DNA from: Flammeovirgaceae bacterium
GTDB taxonomy: Bacteria; Bacteroidota; Bacteroidia; Cytophagales; Cyclobacteriaceae
Direction: 5' to 3'
DNA: 42,397 nucleotides
NCBI GenBank assembly: GCA_021300095.1
Contig: JAJTHV010000189.1
Coordinates: 1 to 42,397 of the forward strand
In this document: positions 26,665 to 34,734 of the stretch, piece after piece
How positions within the stretch are numbered: position 1 is the first letter of the stretch
Layout: the number at the start of each line of letters is the position of its first letter
The notes under the pieces: generated by a model
Databases searched by the model: none
Told to the model about the DNA's origin: nothing
The model's input: the letters and a program-made list of their open reading frames with translations, nothing else
Made by a program: the position numbers and the translations under genes

Positions 26665-27810
26665 ATGAAAAAGCAGACATCAATCAAAAGAAAAGCTAAA
26701 CCAAGAAAGAGCAAGCATGCAAGTCTTATTGCCGAAATCAAACGTTTGGTAGAAGGCGCCAGGCAAAGCATCGTTCAAAAAATCAACACAGAACTACTTA
26801 TTACCTATTGGAATGTAGGTAAACTTATTGCCCTCAAAGAACAGGAAGAAAATATTGATGAAAAATCAAGCCGGCAATTGATACTAGAGCTTTCAAAGGA
26901 ATTGACTTTTCTTGTGGGGAAAGGATTTTCTCGCTCAAATTTATTTGCCATGAGGCGTTTCTATCAACTTTACAAAACTGTCCAGACAGTGTCTGGACAC
27001 GTACCCGTTGAGTTTGTCCAGACAGTGTCTGGACAAACTTCATCGATGCGAAAGAGGAAGATAAAACAAGCGAGCCTTACGCATCTTGGCAAAACTATAT
27101 CTTTTCAATTGGGATGGTCGCATTATTGCGAGCTCATTAAAGTTGACGATGACCTTGAGCGTAGTTTCTATTTTCATCAGTCTATTCATGAGAACTGGTC
27201 AGTAAGAGAACTGCAACGACAAATGGAGACCGCTCTATTCGAACGTATTGCTCTTAGTAAAAGCAAAAAAAGTGTTATGAAGCTAGCGCAGCGTGGGCAA
27301 CTAGTTACAACCGATGATGATCTGGTAAGAAATCCATATATCCTGGAATTTCTAAATATTCCGGAAAAGTACCATTACTCAGAAAAGCATTTCGAACAAA
27401 AGATAATCGATAACCTCCAAAATTTCATTCTCGAACTAGGTAAAGGATTTACTTTTGTAGGAAGACAATTCCGCATCACCATAGATAATACGCACTATCA
27501 CATAGACCTTGTGTTCTATCACCGTATCTTGAAATGTTTTGTATTGTTTGACTTAAAAGTAAGAGATGTAAAGCACCATGATATTGGTCAGATGAATCTC
27601 TATCTGAACTACTTTAAAGCAGAGCAAAATGCGGAAACCGACAACCCTCCTATTGGAATTATTTTAGCAAGACACAAAGGCGAAGTAATGGTAGAATATG
27701 CTACGGGAGGAATTTCCAACAAAATATTTGTTTCGAAATATCAACTCTACTTGCCCGATAAGAGAATTCTTCAAAGAAAAATGAGAGAGTTGCTACCCAA
27801 AAATGTTTAA
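26665..27810 (+). CDS. DUF1016 (YhcG-like) PD-(D/E)XK nuclease-domain protein
   Basis: The protein has 381 residues. The N-terminal DUF1016 winged-helix region includes INTELLITYWNVGKLI and LSKELTFLVGKGFSRSNLFAMRRFY. The C-terminal nuclease fold includes FVGRQFRI, HIDLVFYHRILKCFVLFDLK and GQMNLYLNYF. The usual Glu of the ELK motif is Asp (FDLK), while the rest of the active-site pattern is kept. Between the domains lie two 12-residue repeats (QTVSG), each encoded by a perfect 21-bp DNA palindrome. The Lys-rich N-terminus and AT-richer codons differ from the neighbours. It separates the ATP-grasp gene from the GCS2 gene and looks inserted into that cluster. Members occur near phage, restriction and defence genes, and the role here is unknown. 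Confidence 0.88.
   Translation: MKKQTSIKRKAKPRKSKHASLIAEIKRLVEGARQSIVQKINTELLITYWNVGKLIALKEQEENIDEKSSRQLILELSKELTFLVGKGFSRSNLFAMRRFYQLYKTVQTVSGHVPVEFVQTVSGQTSSMRKRKIKQASLTHLGKTISFQLGWSHYCELIKVDDDLERSFYFHQSIHENWSVRELQRQMETALFERIALSKSKKSVMKLAQRGQLVTTDDDLVRNPYILEFLNIPEKYHYSEKHFEQKIIDNLQNFILELGKGFTFVGRQFRITIDNTHYHIDLVFYHRILKCFVLFDLKVRDVKHHDIGQMNLYLNYFKAEQNAETDNPPIGIILARHKGEVMVEYATGGISNKIFVSKYQLYLPDKRILQRKMRELLPKNV
26979..27035 (+). repeat. Two in-frame 21-bp palindromes, 36 bp apart, in the DUF1016 gene
   Basis: Positions 26979-26999 and 27015-27035 are the same perfect palindrome: TGTCCAGACA, G, TGTCTGGACA. The period is 36 bp, so each copy adds exactly 12 codons (VQTVSGHVPVEF, then VQTVSGQTSS...). 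Both would form strong hairpins in DNA or mRNA while keeping the frame open. Confidence 0.95.
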
Positions 27811-27831
27811 CAAGAATACTTAAATTACCAC

Positions 27832-28929
27832 ATGGAAAAATTTACGCTGGGAGTAGAAGAAGAGTACATGGTGATTGATCCGCATACGCGGGAATTAAAA
27901 TCGCACGATCAAAAAATCGTAGAACGCTCCGCACTGGTCTTCAATGATCAGGTGAAAGCCGAAATGCACCAGGCGGTGGTGGAAGTTGGCACCGGCATTT
28001 GTCAGAATGTAGACGAGGCCATGGCCGACATCAAAAAGTTGCGCAAGCATGTAGCTCAAGTCGCGGCCGGACTCAATTTGAAAATTGGAGCTGCCGGCAC
28101 CCACCCGTTTTCGCATTGGAGCACGCAGCTGATCACACCCAATCCGCGCTACGATGCCATTGTGAATGAAATGCAGGAGGCCGCACGTTCCAATCTCATT
28201 TTTGGTTTGCATGTGCACGTGGGCATCAAAGACAAAGACATGGCGATTCACATTATGAACACGGTGCGCTACTTTTTGCCACACGTATATGCGCTATCTG
28301 CCAACTCGCCTTTTTGGGAAGGCCGCAACACCGGCTTCAAATCATTCCGCACGAAAGTTTTTGACAAGTTTCCGCGCACCGGCATTCCTGATCATTTTAG
28401 CAGCTGGGATGACTTCAAAAACTATGTCAACCTTTTGATTAAAACCAACTGCATCGACAACGCCAAGAAAATCTGGTGGGACGTGCGTGTGCATCCATTC
28501 TTCGATACCATCGAGTTTCGAATTTGCGATGTGCCCATGCGGGTAGAAGAAACCATCGCTATCACGGCCATCTTTCAAGCGTTGGTAGCGAAGTTGTATA
28601 AACTACGTATGCAAAACATGAGCTTCATTTTATACAATCGCGCATTGATCAACGAAAATAAATGGCGCGCCTCCCGCTATGGATTAGATGGCCGTCTGAT
28701 CGACTTCGGTATTCAACAAGAAAAAGATACACGGGCACTTATCCTTGAATTGCTGGAATTTGTGGATGATGTTGTTGATGATTTGGGCAGTCGGAATGCA
28801 TTGCAATATGTATACAAAATTTTGCAGGAAGGCACAGGTGCCGACCGGCAATTGGCGATCTTTCAACAGACCGGAAGCCTCGAAAAAGTGGTGGATTACA
28901 TCACCCACGAGACCATTCAGGGTATTTAA
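27832..28929 (+). CDS. GCS2-family carboxylate-amine ligase (YbdK-like)
   Basis: A 365-residue glutamine-synthetase-fold amidoligase of the GCS2 (YbdK) family. FTLGVEEEYMVIDP is the ATP/metal motif at the N-terminus. EMHQAVVEVGTGICQN and GLHVHVGI are the core motifs, and FDTIEFRICDVPM carries the conserved E/R of the active site. Characterised relatives make gamma-glutamyl or other amide bonds using ATP. No redox motif or thiol-metabolism gene nearby points to glutathione, so the product is open. It follows the DUF1016 gene by 21 bp and precedes the amidotransferase gene. Confidence 0.92.
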   Translation: MEKFTLGVEEEYMVIDPHTRELKSHDQKIVERSALVFNDQVKAEMHQAVVEVGTGICQNVDEAMADIKKLRKHVAQVAAGLNLKIGAAGTHPFSHWSTQLITPNPRYDAIVNEMQEAARSNLIFGLHVHVGIKDKDMAIHIMNTVRYFLPHVYALSANSPFWEGRNTGFKSFRTKVFDKFPRTGIPDHFSSWDDFKNYVNLLIKTNCIDNAKKIWWDVRVHPFFDTIEFRICDVPMRVEETIAITAIFQALVAKLYKLRMQNMSFILYNRALINENKWRASRYGLDGRLIDFGIQQEKDTRALILELLEFVDDVVDDLGSRNALQYVYKILQEGTGADRQLAIFQQTGSLEKVVDYITHETIQGI

Positions 28930-28983
28930 GAGCATATAAACTTCAAAAACTTACATGTTCTTTCTAACCAGTTCGCTTTCCAT

Positions 28984-28991
28984 TAAATTTG
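28984..28991 (+). promoter_or_regulatory. -7 element before the amidotransferase gene
   Basis: TAAATTTG matches TAnnTTTG. The -33 region reads TTC rather than TTG, so the strength is uncertain. The predicted transcript start near 28998 favours the TTG start at 29013 over the TTG at 28989, which lies inside the element. Confidence 0.4.
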
Positions 28992-29012
28992 TGTTCCCTA
29001 AAAACTAAATCG

Positions 29013-29852
29013 TTGAGCGCAACCTATCCATTACGAGTAGCCATTCTGGACCTCTACGAAGGAACAGCCAACGAAGGTATGCGTAGCATTCGTCAATTGA
29101 TTGAAGAACTGTCAGTCGACTTTCACAACCCATTGAAGTACGATATTTTCGAAACGCGCTTGACAGGCGAAGTGCCAGACTTATCCTATGATGCCTACAT
29201 TTCCAGTGGCGGACCCGGAAGCCCTCTGGATAGCGAAGGCTCGTATTGGGAAAAAAAATACTTTGGGTTGATGGACGCCATTCACGACTACAACCATCAC
29301 AACCCGGACCAAAAAAAGCATGTGTTGTTGATATGCCATTCGTTTCAGGTGTATTGCCGCTACTATGGATATGGCCATGTGTCTAAAAGAAAATCTACTT
29401 CGTTTGGCGTCATGCCCATACATAAAACTTCAGAAGGACATCACGATCCGCTCATTCGTTCACTGGGCGATCCCTTTTGGGCGGTAGATTCCCGCGACTA
29501 TCAGATCACGCAACCCAATGAAGAAAAAATAAGAGAACGTGGTGGCGCAGTATTGTGCATCGAAAAATACAGACCTACGGTGGAGCTAGAGCGTGCCGTG
29601 ATGGCCATTCGTTTTGATGAAGCCTTTGTTGGAACTCAATTCCATCCGGAGGCGGATGCAGTGGGTATGCGAAAATATTTGCTGCGCGAAGACAAAAAAG
29701 AATTGGTGATTGAAAAGCATGGAGAAAAGAAATATTGGGAAATGCTCGATCACCTCAATGATCCAGATAAAATCATGCAAACCAACCGTGCGGTGTTGCC
29801 CCGGTTTTTAATGATGGCCTTTCAACACCGCTTGAATTATATCTTAGTATGA
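29013..29852 (+). CDS. Class I glutamine amidotransferase
   Basis: This 279-residue (from TTG 29013) class I GATase-fold protein has its catalytic triad intact. The nucleophile Cys is in LLICHSFQ (C108; usual context GxCxGxQ, here CHSFQ) and QFHPE gives H211 and E213. SSGGPGSPLDSEG is the oxyanion loop. It is longer than simple GATases, with a helical C-terminus (VLPRFLMMAFQHRLNYIL). Classical members release ammonia from glutamine for a synthetase. Gamma-glutamyl hydrolases and peptidases share the fold. The next gene starts inside its stop (ATGA). The start at 29013 is inferred from the spacing to the -7 element. Confidence 0.87.
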   Translation: MSATYPLRVAILDLYEGTANEGMRSIRQLIEELSVDFHNPLKYDIFETRLTGEVPDLSYDAYISSGGPGSPLDSEGSYWEKKYFGLMDAIHDYNHHNPDQKKHVLLICHSFQVYCRYYGYGHVSKRKSTSFGVMPIHKTSEGHHDPLIRSLGDPFWAVDSRDYQITQPNEEKIRERGGAVLCIEKYRPTVELERAVMAIRFDEAFVGTQFHPEADAVGMRKYLLREDKKELVIEKHGEKKYWEMLDHLNDPDKIMQTNRAVLPRFLMMAFQHRLNYILV

Positions 29853-31042
29853 TAGCCTTGGTGCGCGAATCTTTCAATCAACAATTCAGCGAGCAGAAGT
29901 ACCAAGAATTTCTGAACGACCTCAACACTTCCTACAATTACAAAATTCCTTTTCGTGTAGCCGAGTCACCTGTTTTTATCAGCAAAGAGTTCAAGGCAAA
30001 ACTTTTGAAAGGTGCTAATGAGATTATTGATTTCATTGTGCAGCCCGATTTTAGCAGTAAAATGCAAGCTGCGTTACCTGCTAACTTGGCGGTACCCCTC
30101 GAAACGAATCACACCTTATTCCTAGCGCTTGATTTTGCTATTTGCTCGAACGAAAACGGTGAATTGGTTCCACAGCTTATTGAATTGCAAGGATTCCCTT
30201 CCTTATTTGGATATCAGGATTTTTTAGGAACGAAATTCAGAGAGCACTATCGAATCAGCGATACGTGGGAATTTCACTTTGGCAAAACTTCGGATGGCTA
30301 TTGGGCACGATTGAAGAAATCCATTTTAAATGGTCACAATCCAGAAAACGTAGTTCTACTTGAAATCAATCCGCTGCAACAAAACACTGCCATCGACTTT
30401 CTCATCACTCAAAAAGAATTAGGTATTCCGCTGGTTCATATCGGAGACGTAATCATTCGCGGTAAGCGATTATTTTATTTGAAGGATGGCGTAGAAGTAC
30501 CTATTAAACGAATCTACAATCGTGTGATTTTTGATGAGTTGCTGCAACAGAAAGACCTACAAACACAATTTCATCTAACCGAAGATGTAGATGTGGAATG
30601 GGCCGGGCACCCCAATTGGTTTTTTAAAATCAGCAAATACACCATGCCGTTTCTACAAAGCAGCGCGGTGCCGCAATCCTCTTTCTTAAGCGATGTAAAA
30701 GTCATTCCTGCCGATTTAGAAAATTATGTATTAAAGCCACTCTTCTCATTTTCCGGAAGCGGGGTGATCTTTCATGTGAAGAGAGAAGACATCGATGCCA
30801 TCCCATTGAGTGAACGAAAGAATTTTATGTTGCAGCGCAAGGTAAAATACGAGCCCGTTGTGCAAGCTGTAGATGGATTAGTGAAGGCAGAATTGCGTTT
30901 GCTTTATCTTTGGGATGAAGGACAAGCCCGTCCCGAGTTGATTACGAATCTGGCCCGGTTAAGTCGTGGAGAAATGATTGGCGTGAAATATAACAAAGAC
31001 AAAACCTGGGTAGGTGGATCTATTTCTTTCTTTGAGAAATAA
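29849..31042 (+). CDS. ATP-grasp-like ligase of an unassigned family
   Basis: This 397-residue protein starts within the stop of the amidotransferase (4-bp overlap), so the two are coupled. IELQGFPSLFGYQ, IKRIYNRVIFDEL, YVLKPLFSFSGSGVIF (nucleotide-loop-like, with Lys and Gly-rich turn), QRKVKYEPVV and ELRLLYLWDEG resemble divergent ATP-grasp or glutathionylspermidine-synthase-like enzymes. LITNLARLSRGEMIGVKYNKD closes the core. I infer an ATP-dependent amide ligase, but the family is not one I can name, and substrates are unknown. Translational coupling suggests that it uses ammonia or an amide from the amidotransferase or shares its substrate. Confidence 0.72.
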   Translation: MIALVRESFNQQFSEQKYQEFLNDLNTSYNYKIPFRVAESPVFISKEFKAKLLKGANEIIDFIVQPDFSSKMQAALPANLAVPLETNHTLFLALDFAICSNENGELVPQLIELQGFPSLFGYQDFLGTKFREHYRISDTWEFHFGKTSDGYWARLKKSILNGHNPENVVLLEINPLQQNTAIDFLITQKELGIPLVHIGDVIIRGKRLFYLKDGVEVPIKRIYNRVIFDELLQQKDLQTQFHLTEDVDVEWAGHPNWFFKISKYTMPFLQSSAVPQSSFLSDVKVIPADLENYVLKPLFSFSGSGVIFHVKREDIDAIPLSERKNFMLQRKVKYEPVVQAVDGLVKAELRLLYLWDEGQARPELITNLARLSRGEMIGVKYNKDKTWVGGSISFFEK

Positions 31043-31083
31043 AATATTCGCAAACCCTCTAAATCTTTAAATCCGAAATCTCA

Positions 31084-31668
31084 GTGTCTTCGCATCACAT
31101 CGTAAAAGAAGATCAAGAGCCCGCCTTATTCATTTTTTCTGCTGAAGCACTTTCATTTGAAAAAATTCAGGAACTGTTGGAATGGAGCCCTACCATTATC
31201 GTAGCCGAATGGGAAGTGCCCAAAGTGAAGGCGTGGGGAATTAAACTCGATGTGGTGTTGTGTGCAGAGGCTAACTTGGAAAAACTAAAAGAAGAATTAA
31301 TTGATCAGGCGCCTATCAAATTCATTACGTTTCATTCAACGGAAGATTGCCTCTCTACCGGCTTGTACTTTTTGTTGGCCGCGAAATACAAGGCCGTAAA
31401 TCTCTTAGCATCTTCTACGGATGCTATTCCTTTTCTTTCCAACCTTCGCGGCATCGAGATGGATGCATTTATTGACAATCGAAAATGGTCATTCATCCAA
31501 AAAATGAAATTTGAAAAATGGGTCGGTCCTGCCACTCAATTTCAGGTTTACCCAAATCAACTTCCTTTTTCAACCACAGGACTTTCCCCCACATTACTGA
31601 GCGAATCATCGGGAATGATTTCGATTACTGCTTCAACTCCCTTTTGGGTGGGAGAAGATTTATCCTAA
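31084..31668 (+). CDS. Thiamine-pyrophosphokinase-like protein, degenerate
   Basis: The 194 residues show a Rossmann-like pattern similar to thiamine pyrophosphokinase: an N-terminal strand, WGIKLDVVLCAE where PDxIIGDxDS is expected, and FHSTEDCLSTGLYFLL resembling the D/TD...KAL motif. AVNLLASSTDAIPFL follows in place of the GGRxDH motif. The kinase DGD/GDxDS aspartates are mostly missing, so the enzyme function is doubtful. The GTG start is 41 bp after the ligase gene. Its end overlaps the prmC end by 9 bp on the opposite strand. It may instead be a hypothetical of another Rossmann family. Confidence 0.55.
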   Translation: MSSHHIVKEDQEPALFIFSAEALSFEKIQELLEWSPTIIVAEWEVPKVKAWGIKLDVVLCAEANLEKLKEELIDQAPIKFITFHSTEDCLSTGLYFLLAAKYKAVNLLASSTDAIPFLSNLRGIEMDAFIDNRKWSFIQKMKFEKWVGPATQFQVYPNQLPFSTTGLSPTLLSESSGMISITASTPFWVGEDLS

Positions 31669-32496
31669 CCACGTAGCCGACACAAAACGGTTTTTGCCTT
31701 CCATGTCTTTGATCAATTGCACCGATTGATACCCCTCTTTCTCAAATAATAATTTCACTTCCGAGGAAAGCTGCGCATTAATCTCAGCCAAAATTTTACC
31801 TTCCATTTTTAAAATCACTTTTCCCTTTTCGGCCAGTGCCTGATAAAAAATAAGCGGGTTCGAATCTGAAACAAATAGGGCCAGATGCGGCTCAAATCGC
31901 AACACGTTGGGCTCCATCGAAGATTTTTCCAATTCGCGAATGTAGGGTGGATTACTCACGATGCAATCAAAGTTTTTGAGGGGCAACACGTCACGCAAAA
32001 AATCAGCTTGCAACCATGTGACGATTGCATTAAGCTCCGCTGCATTTTGTTGTGCTACCTTCAACGCATCCGCACTTACATCTAATGCAAATACTTGCGC
32101 ATCAGGCATTGCCAGCGCCAGCGAGATTGCAATGCATCCGCTGCCCGTGCCAACATCTAGCACCTTCGCATTAGGTGGAACGTGCCGTTTTACTTCCTCT
32201 ACCAATTGCTCTGTCTCGGGTCGCGGAATCAAAACACTGGCATTGACTTGAAAACGATGTCCGCAAAACCACGCTACCCCCGTTACGTATTGCACAGGCT
32301 CTTGCTCGTTGATTCGTTGAATAGCGCTTTCAATCCATCCATGATCCACTTCAACTTCACTATCGTTCCACACATCCTGTCGTGTGATTCCAAATCGGGC
32401 TTCGAGCAGATAATAAACAATGGCCTCCGCTTCTGGGCGATCGCTCAGCACAATTCTGTTCAACAGTTCATGAAATAGTAGCTTGGATTTGGTCAT
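31660..32496 (-). CDS. prmC: Peptide chain release factor N5-glutamine methyltransferase
   Basis: PrmC methylates the GGQ glutamine of release factors RF1 and RF2 using SAM. The 278 residues have the helical N-terminal domain (EAEAIVYYLLEARFGITRQDV), then the linker VQYVTGVAWFCGHRFQVN. Next come the RPETEQLVEEV entry to the MTase domain, VLDVGTGSGCIAISLA for SAM binding and the catalytic SNPPYI. The length is normal. It is divergent from ribD (36 bp apart) and convergent with the TPK-like gene. Confidence 0.94.
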   Translation of the reverse strand: MTKSKLLFHELLNRIVLSDRPEAEAIVYYLLEARFGITRQDVWNDSEVEVDHGWIESAIQRINEQEPVQYVTGVAWFCGHRFQVNASVLIPRPETEQLVEEVKRHVPPNAKVLDVGTGSGCIAISLALAMPDAQVFALDVSADALKVAQQNAAELNAIVTWLQADFLRDVLPLKNFDCIVSNPPYIRELEKSSMEPNVLRFEPHLALFVSDSNPLIFYQALAEKGKVILKMEGKILAEINAQLSSEVKLLFEKEGYQSVQLIKDMEGKNRFVSATWLG

Positions 32497-32532
32497 CGAC
32501 TCATTGATCTTTGCAATGATACTAAATTCCCG

Positions 32533-33555
32533 ATGACTCCCGATGAACTTTTCATGCAGCGCGCCCTTGAGCTAGCCCGGTTGGGTATAGGTCATGTAAG
32601 CCCCAATCCACAAGTGGGTTGTGTGATCGTGCATGATGGTAAAATCATTGGCGAAGGATGGCATGAAAAATATGGAGGCCCGCATGCGGAGGTCAACGCC
32701 ATTCGCAGTGTAAGCGATAAATCGCTGTTATCTCAGGCAACCGTGTATGTCAATCTGGAGCCGTGTTCGCATTTCGGAAAAACACCACCTTGCGCAGATT
32801 TGCTCATCGCTGAAGGTGTGCGAAAAGTAGTGGTGGCCAATGTTGATTCCAACCCGCTCGTAGGCGGAAAAGGCCTCGATAAATTGCAAGCAGCCGGAAT
32901 CGAAACGGTGGTAGGTGTTTTAGATCATCAGGCGCGTGAATTGAATAAGCGGTTTTTCACTTTCGTGGAAAAGCAGCGACCCTATATCATTTTAAAGTGG
33001 GCGCAAACAGCAGATGGCTTCATAGCCCGATCTAATTTTGATTCGAAGTGGATCAGCAATGAATACTCCCGCCAATTGGTGCATCGGTGGCGAAGTGAGG
33101 AAGATGCCATCCTTGTCGGCACGGGCACAGCCATGCACGACAATCCTTCTTTAACTGTGCGCGATTGGTCAGGGCGAAATCCGGTTCGGGTAGTTATCGA
33201 TCGGCACTTAAAACTTCCTAGCACACTCCATCTTTTCGATGGCAACACACCTACACTTTGCTATAATCTGGTTCAACAAAAAACAGAAAACAATACAAAG
33301 TGGATCAAGTTAGAGGAAGCTCACTTTATAGATAGCCTCGTCCGAGATCTACACACGCGAAATATTCAATCCATAGTAATTGAAGGAGGAGCCCAAACTC
33401 TTTCGGCTTTTTTTAATGAAAACCTGTGGGATGAAGCACGTGTATTTAAGGCGCGACAAAGTTTTGGCTCAGGAATCGCGGCTCCTATTTTTCGTGGAAC
33501 TTTGAAAGAGACCCTAGACGTGATGGATGACGAATTACAGATTTGGGGTCGCTAA
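32533..33555 (+). CDS. ribD: Bifunctional riboflavin biosynthesis protein RibD
   Basis: RibD performs two steps of riboflavin synthesis: deamination of the pyrimidine and reduction of its ribose side chain. The deaminase half (residues 1-145) has SPNPQVGCVIV, zinc ligands in GPHAEVNAI and EPCSHFGKTPPC. The reductase half starts near RPYIILKWAQTADGFIA. It has SEEDAILVGTGTAMHDNPSLTVR, then SIVIEGGAQTLSAFF. The reductase end (about residue 340) is slightly short but complete. It runs alone, convergent with the PorP gene. Confidence 0.95.
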   Translation: MTPDELFMQRALELARLGIGHVSPNPQVGCVIVHDGKIIGEGWHEKYGGPHAEVNAIRSVSDKSLLSQATVYVNLEPCSHFGKTPPCADLLIAEGVRKVVVANVDSNPLVGGKGLDKLQAAGIETVVGVLDHQARELNKRFFTFVEKQRPYIILKWAQTADGFIARSNFDSKWISNEYSRQLVHRWRSEEDAILVGTGTAMHDNPSLTVRDWSGRNPVRVVIDRHLKLPSTLHLFDGNTPTLCYNLVQQKTENNTKWIKLEEAHFIDSLVRDLHTRNIQSIVIEGGAQTLSAFFNENLWDEARVFKARQSFGSGIAAPIFRGTLKETLDVMDDELQIWGR

Positions 33556-33573
33556 TCACTTAGCTTCATCATT

Positions 33574-34728
33574 CTATCTTCTTCTCTTCTTTGGTTTGTA
33601 CGTCTTCTTCTTAGATGAAGATCGCTTCTTATTGTAGGTAGGGCGCTTGGTCGAGCTCTTCCTTCCCATCGAAAGTTTCTTCGTGTTCTGGTAGCGTGAG
33701 TTGGGTGAGAAAGCGGCTACTCTTTTCTGCGCGCGTGCTAATTGCTTCGGTGTACGTCCACCGGCTGTTTTGCGAACAGGTGAAGAGCTAATTGATTTTC
33801 TGCGATACGAAAGAGACTGTTTGTAATCCTGACGGAACTTCTTCTGATAATTCTGATCATTAAAGTCGTAGCGCAGGGTAAATTCGCTTGAAGAACCCAC
33901 AAATCCGCCCACAGGTGAAGTAATCATTTCTCTTGAATACCCAACCATCAAATATTTGTTGAAGCGATAGCCTAAGGTAAAGTTGAGCAAGTTGCCAGCT
34001 CTGATAGCACTACCTGCTGTGATCTTATTGTCGTAGGTATAGTAGAGTCCTATATCATAGTTGTAATTATTCTCAGAGAATTTTCTAAATGAGAAAAAAG
34101 GTTCTAGCACATCTTGCCCATCGCGGATAGGAATCTGGCCTTGTACAAAGCCGGTATAATAATTTGAAAGTACTTTTTTATCTGTTGGCTCCAGCCAAGC
34201 GGTAGATAAGCGGTTAGCAGCAACACCTACTTTAACAAATCGATTTTGAAACATTAAGCCAAAAGAAAAGTCTGGCTTTCCCTTGGTGTTATCATACCGG
34301 ATAAAGGTAGGATCCGTACTGATATAGGCTGCATCTGCGCCTGTTAATCCATTAAAGGTTAACATATTGTACTCAATACCAACTCCGGAAGAAAGAGAAC
34401 TGAATTTGTTGAAGTACAGGTGATACGCAAAGGCACCACCGATGTACGTGTTTTTCAAAATTGAAACCTCCTCCTGAAAAACATTTGCACCGACTCCAAA
34501 ACGGTGACCCGCTATAGGTGTGTGTACACTAATGAAATAGTTCTTGGGCGCATCTGCAACACCGGAATAGTTCATTCGATACGAGGTGGTAATCGATCCG
34601 AAAGTATGGCCAGCCAGAGCCGGATTATACATAAAAGAATTCGTAAGCTTTTGGCTGAACAAAGGAATATCCTGCCCGGTAACAGCAAAAGAACTAAAAA
34701 TGCATACAGCTAGTAAAATTCTTCTCAT
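33574..34728 (-). CDS. PorP/SprF-family type IX secretion membrane protein with a basic tail
   Basis: The protein starts with a signal peptide (MRRILLAVCIFSSFAVTGQ). The family signature follows: IPLFSQKLTNSFMYNPALAG, YRMNYSGVADAPKNYF and HRFGVGANVFQEEVSIL, then a beta-barrel of about 290 residues. After the barrel, residues about 305-384 form a tail very rich in Lys, Arg and Ser (GRKSSTKRP, SSSKKKTYKPKKRRR). This tail is not part of the family and is presumably exposed or periplasmic. SprF in Flavobacterium johnsoniae supports export of the adhesin SprB. It lies 6 bp behind a type B T9SS cargo gene, the expected pairing. Confidence 0.88.
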   Translation of the reverse strand: MRRILLAVCIFSSFAVTGQDIPLFSQKLTNSFMYNPALAGHTFGSITTSYRMNYSGVADAPKNYFISVHTPIAGHRFGVGANVFQEEVSILKNTYIGGAFAYHLYFNKFSSLSSGVGIEYNMLTFNGLTGADAAYISTDPTFIRYDNTKGKPDFSFGLMFQNRFVKVGVAANRLSTAWLEPTDKKVLSNYYTGFVQGQIPIRDGQDVLEPFFSFRKFSENNYNYDIGLYYTYDNKITAGSAIRAGNLLNFTLGYRFNKYLMVGYSREMITSPVGGFVGSSSEFTLRYDFNDQNYQKKFRQDYKQSLSYRRKSISSSPVRKTAGGRTPKQLARAQKRVAAFSPNSRYQNTKKLSMGRKSSTKRPTYNKKRSSSKKKTYKPKKRRR

Positions 34729-34734
34729 GCATTA

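Noticed and set aside
26979-27035. The paired palindromes as the start of a CRISPR array
   Set aside because: Only two units, a 15-bp gap, and they are translated in frame inside a nuclease-domain gene.
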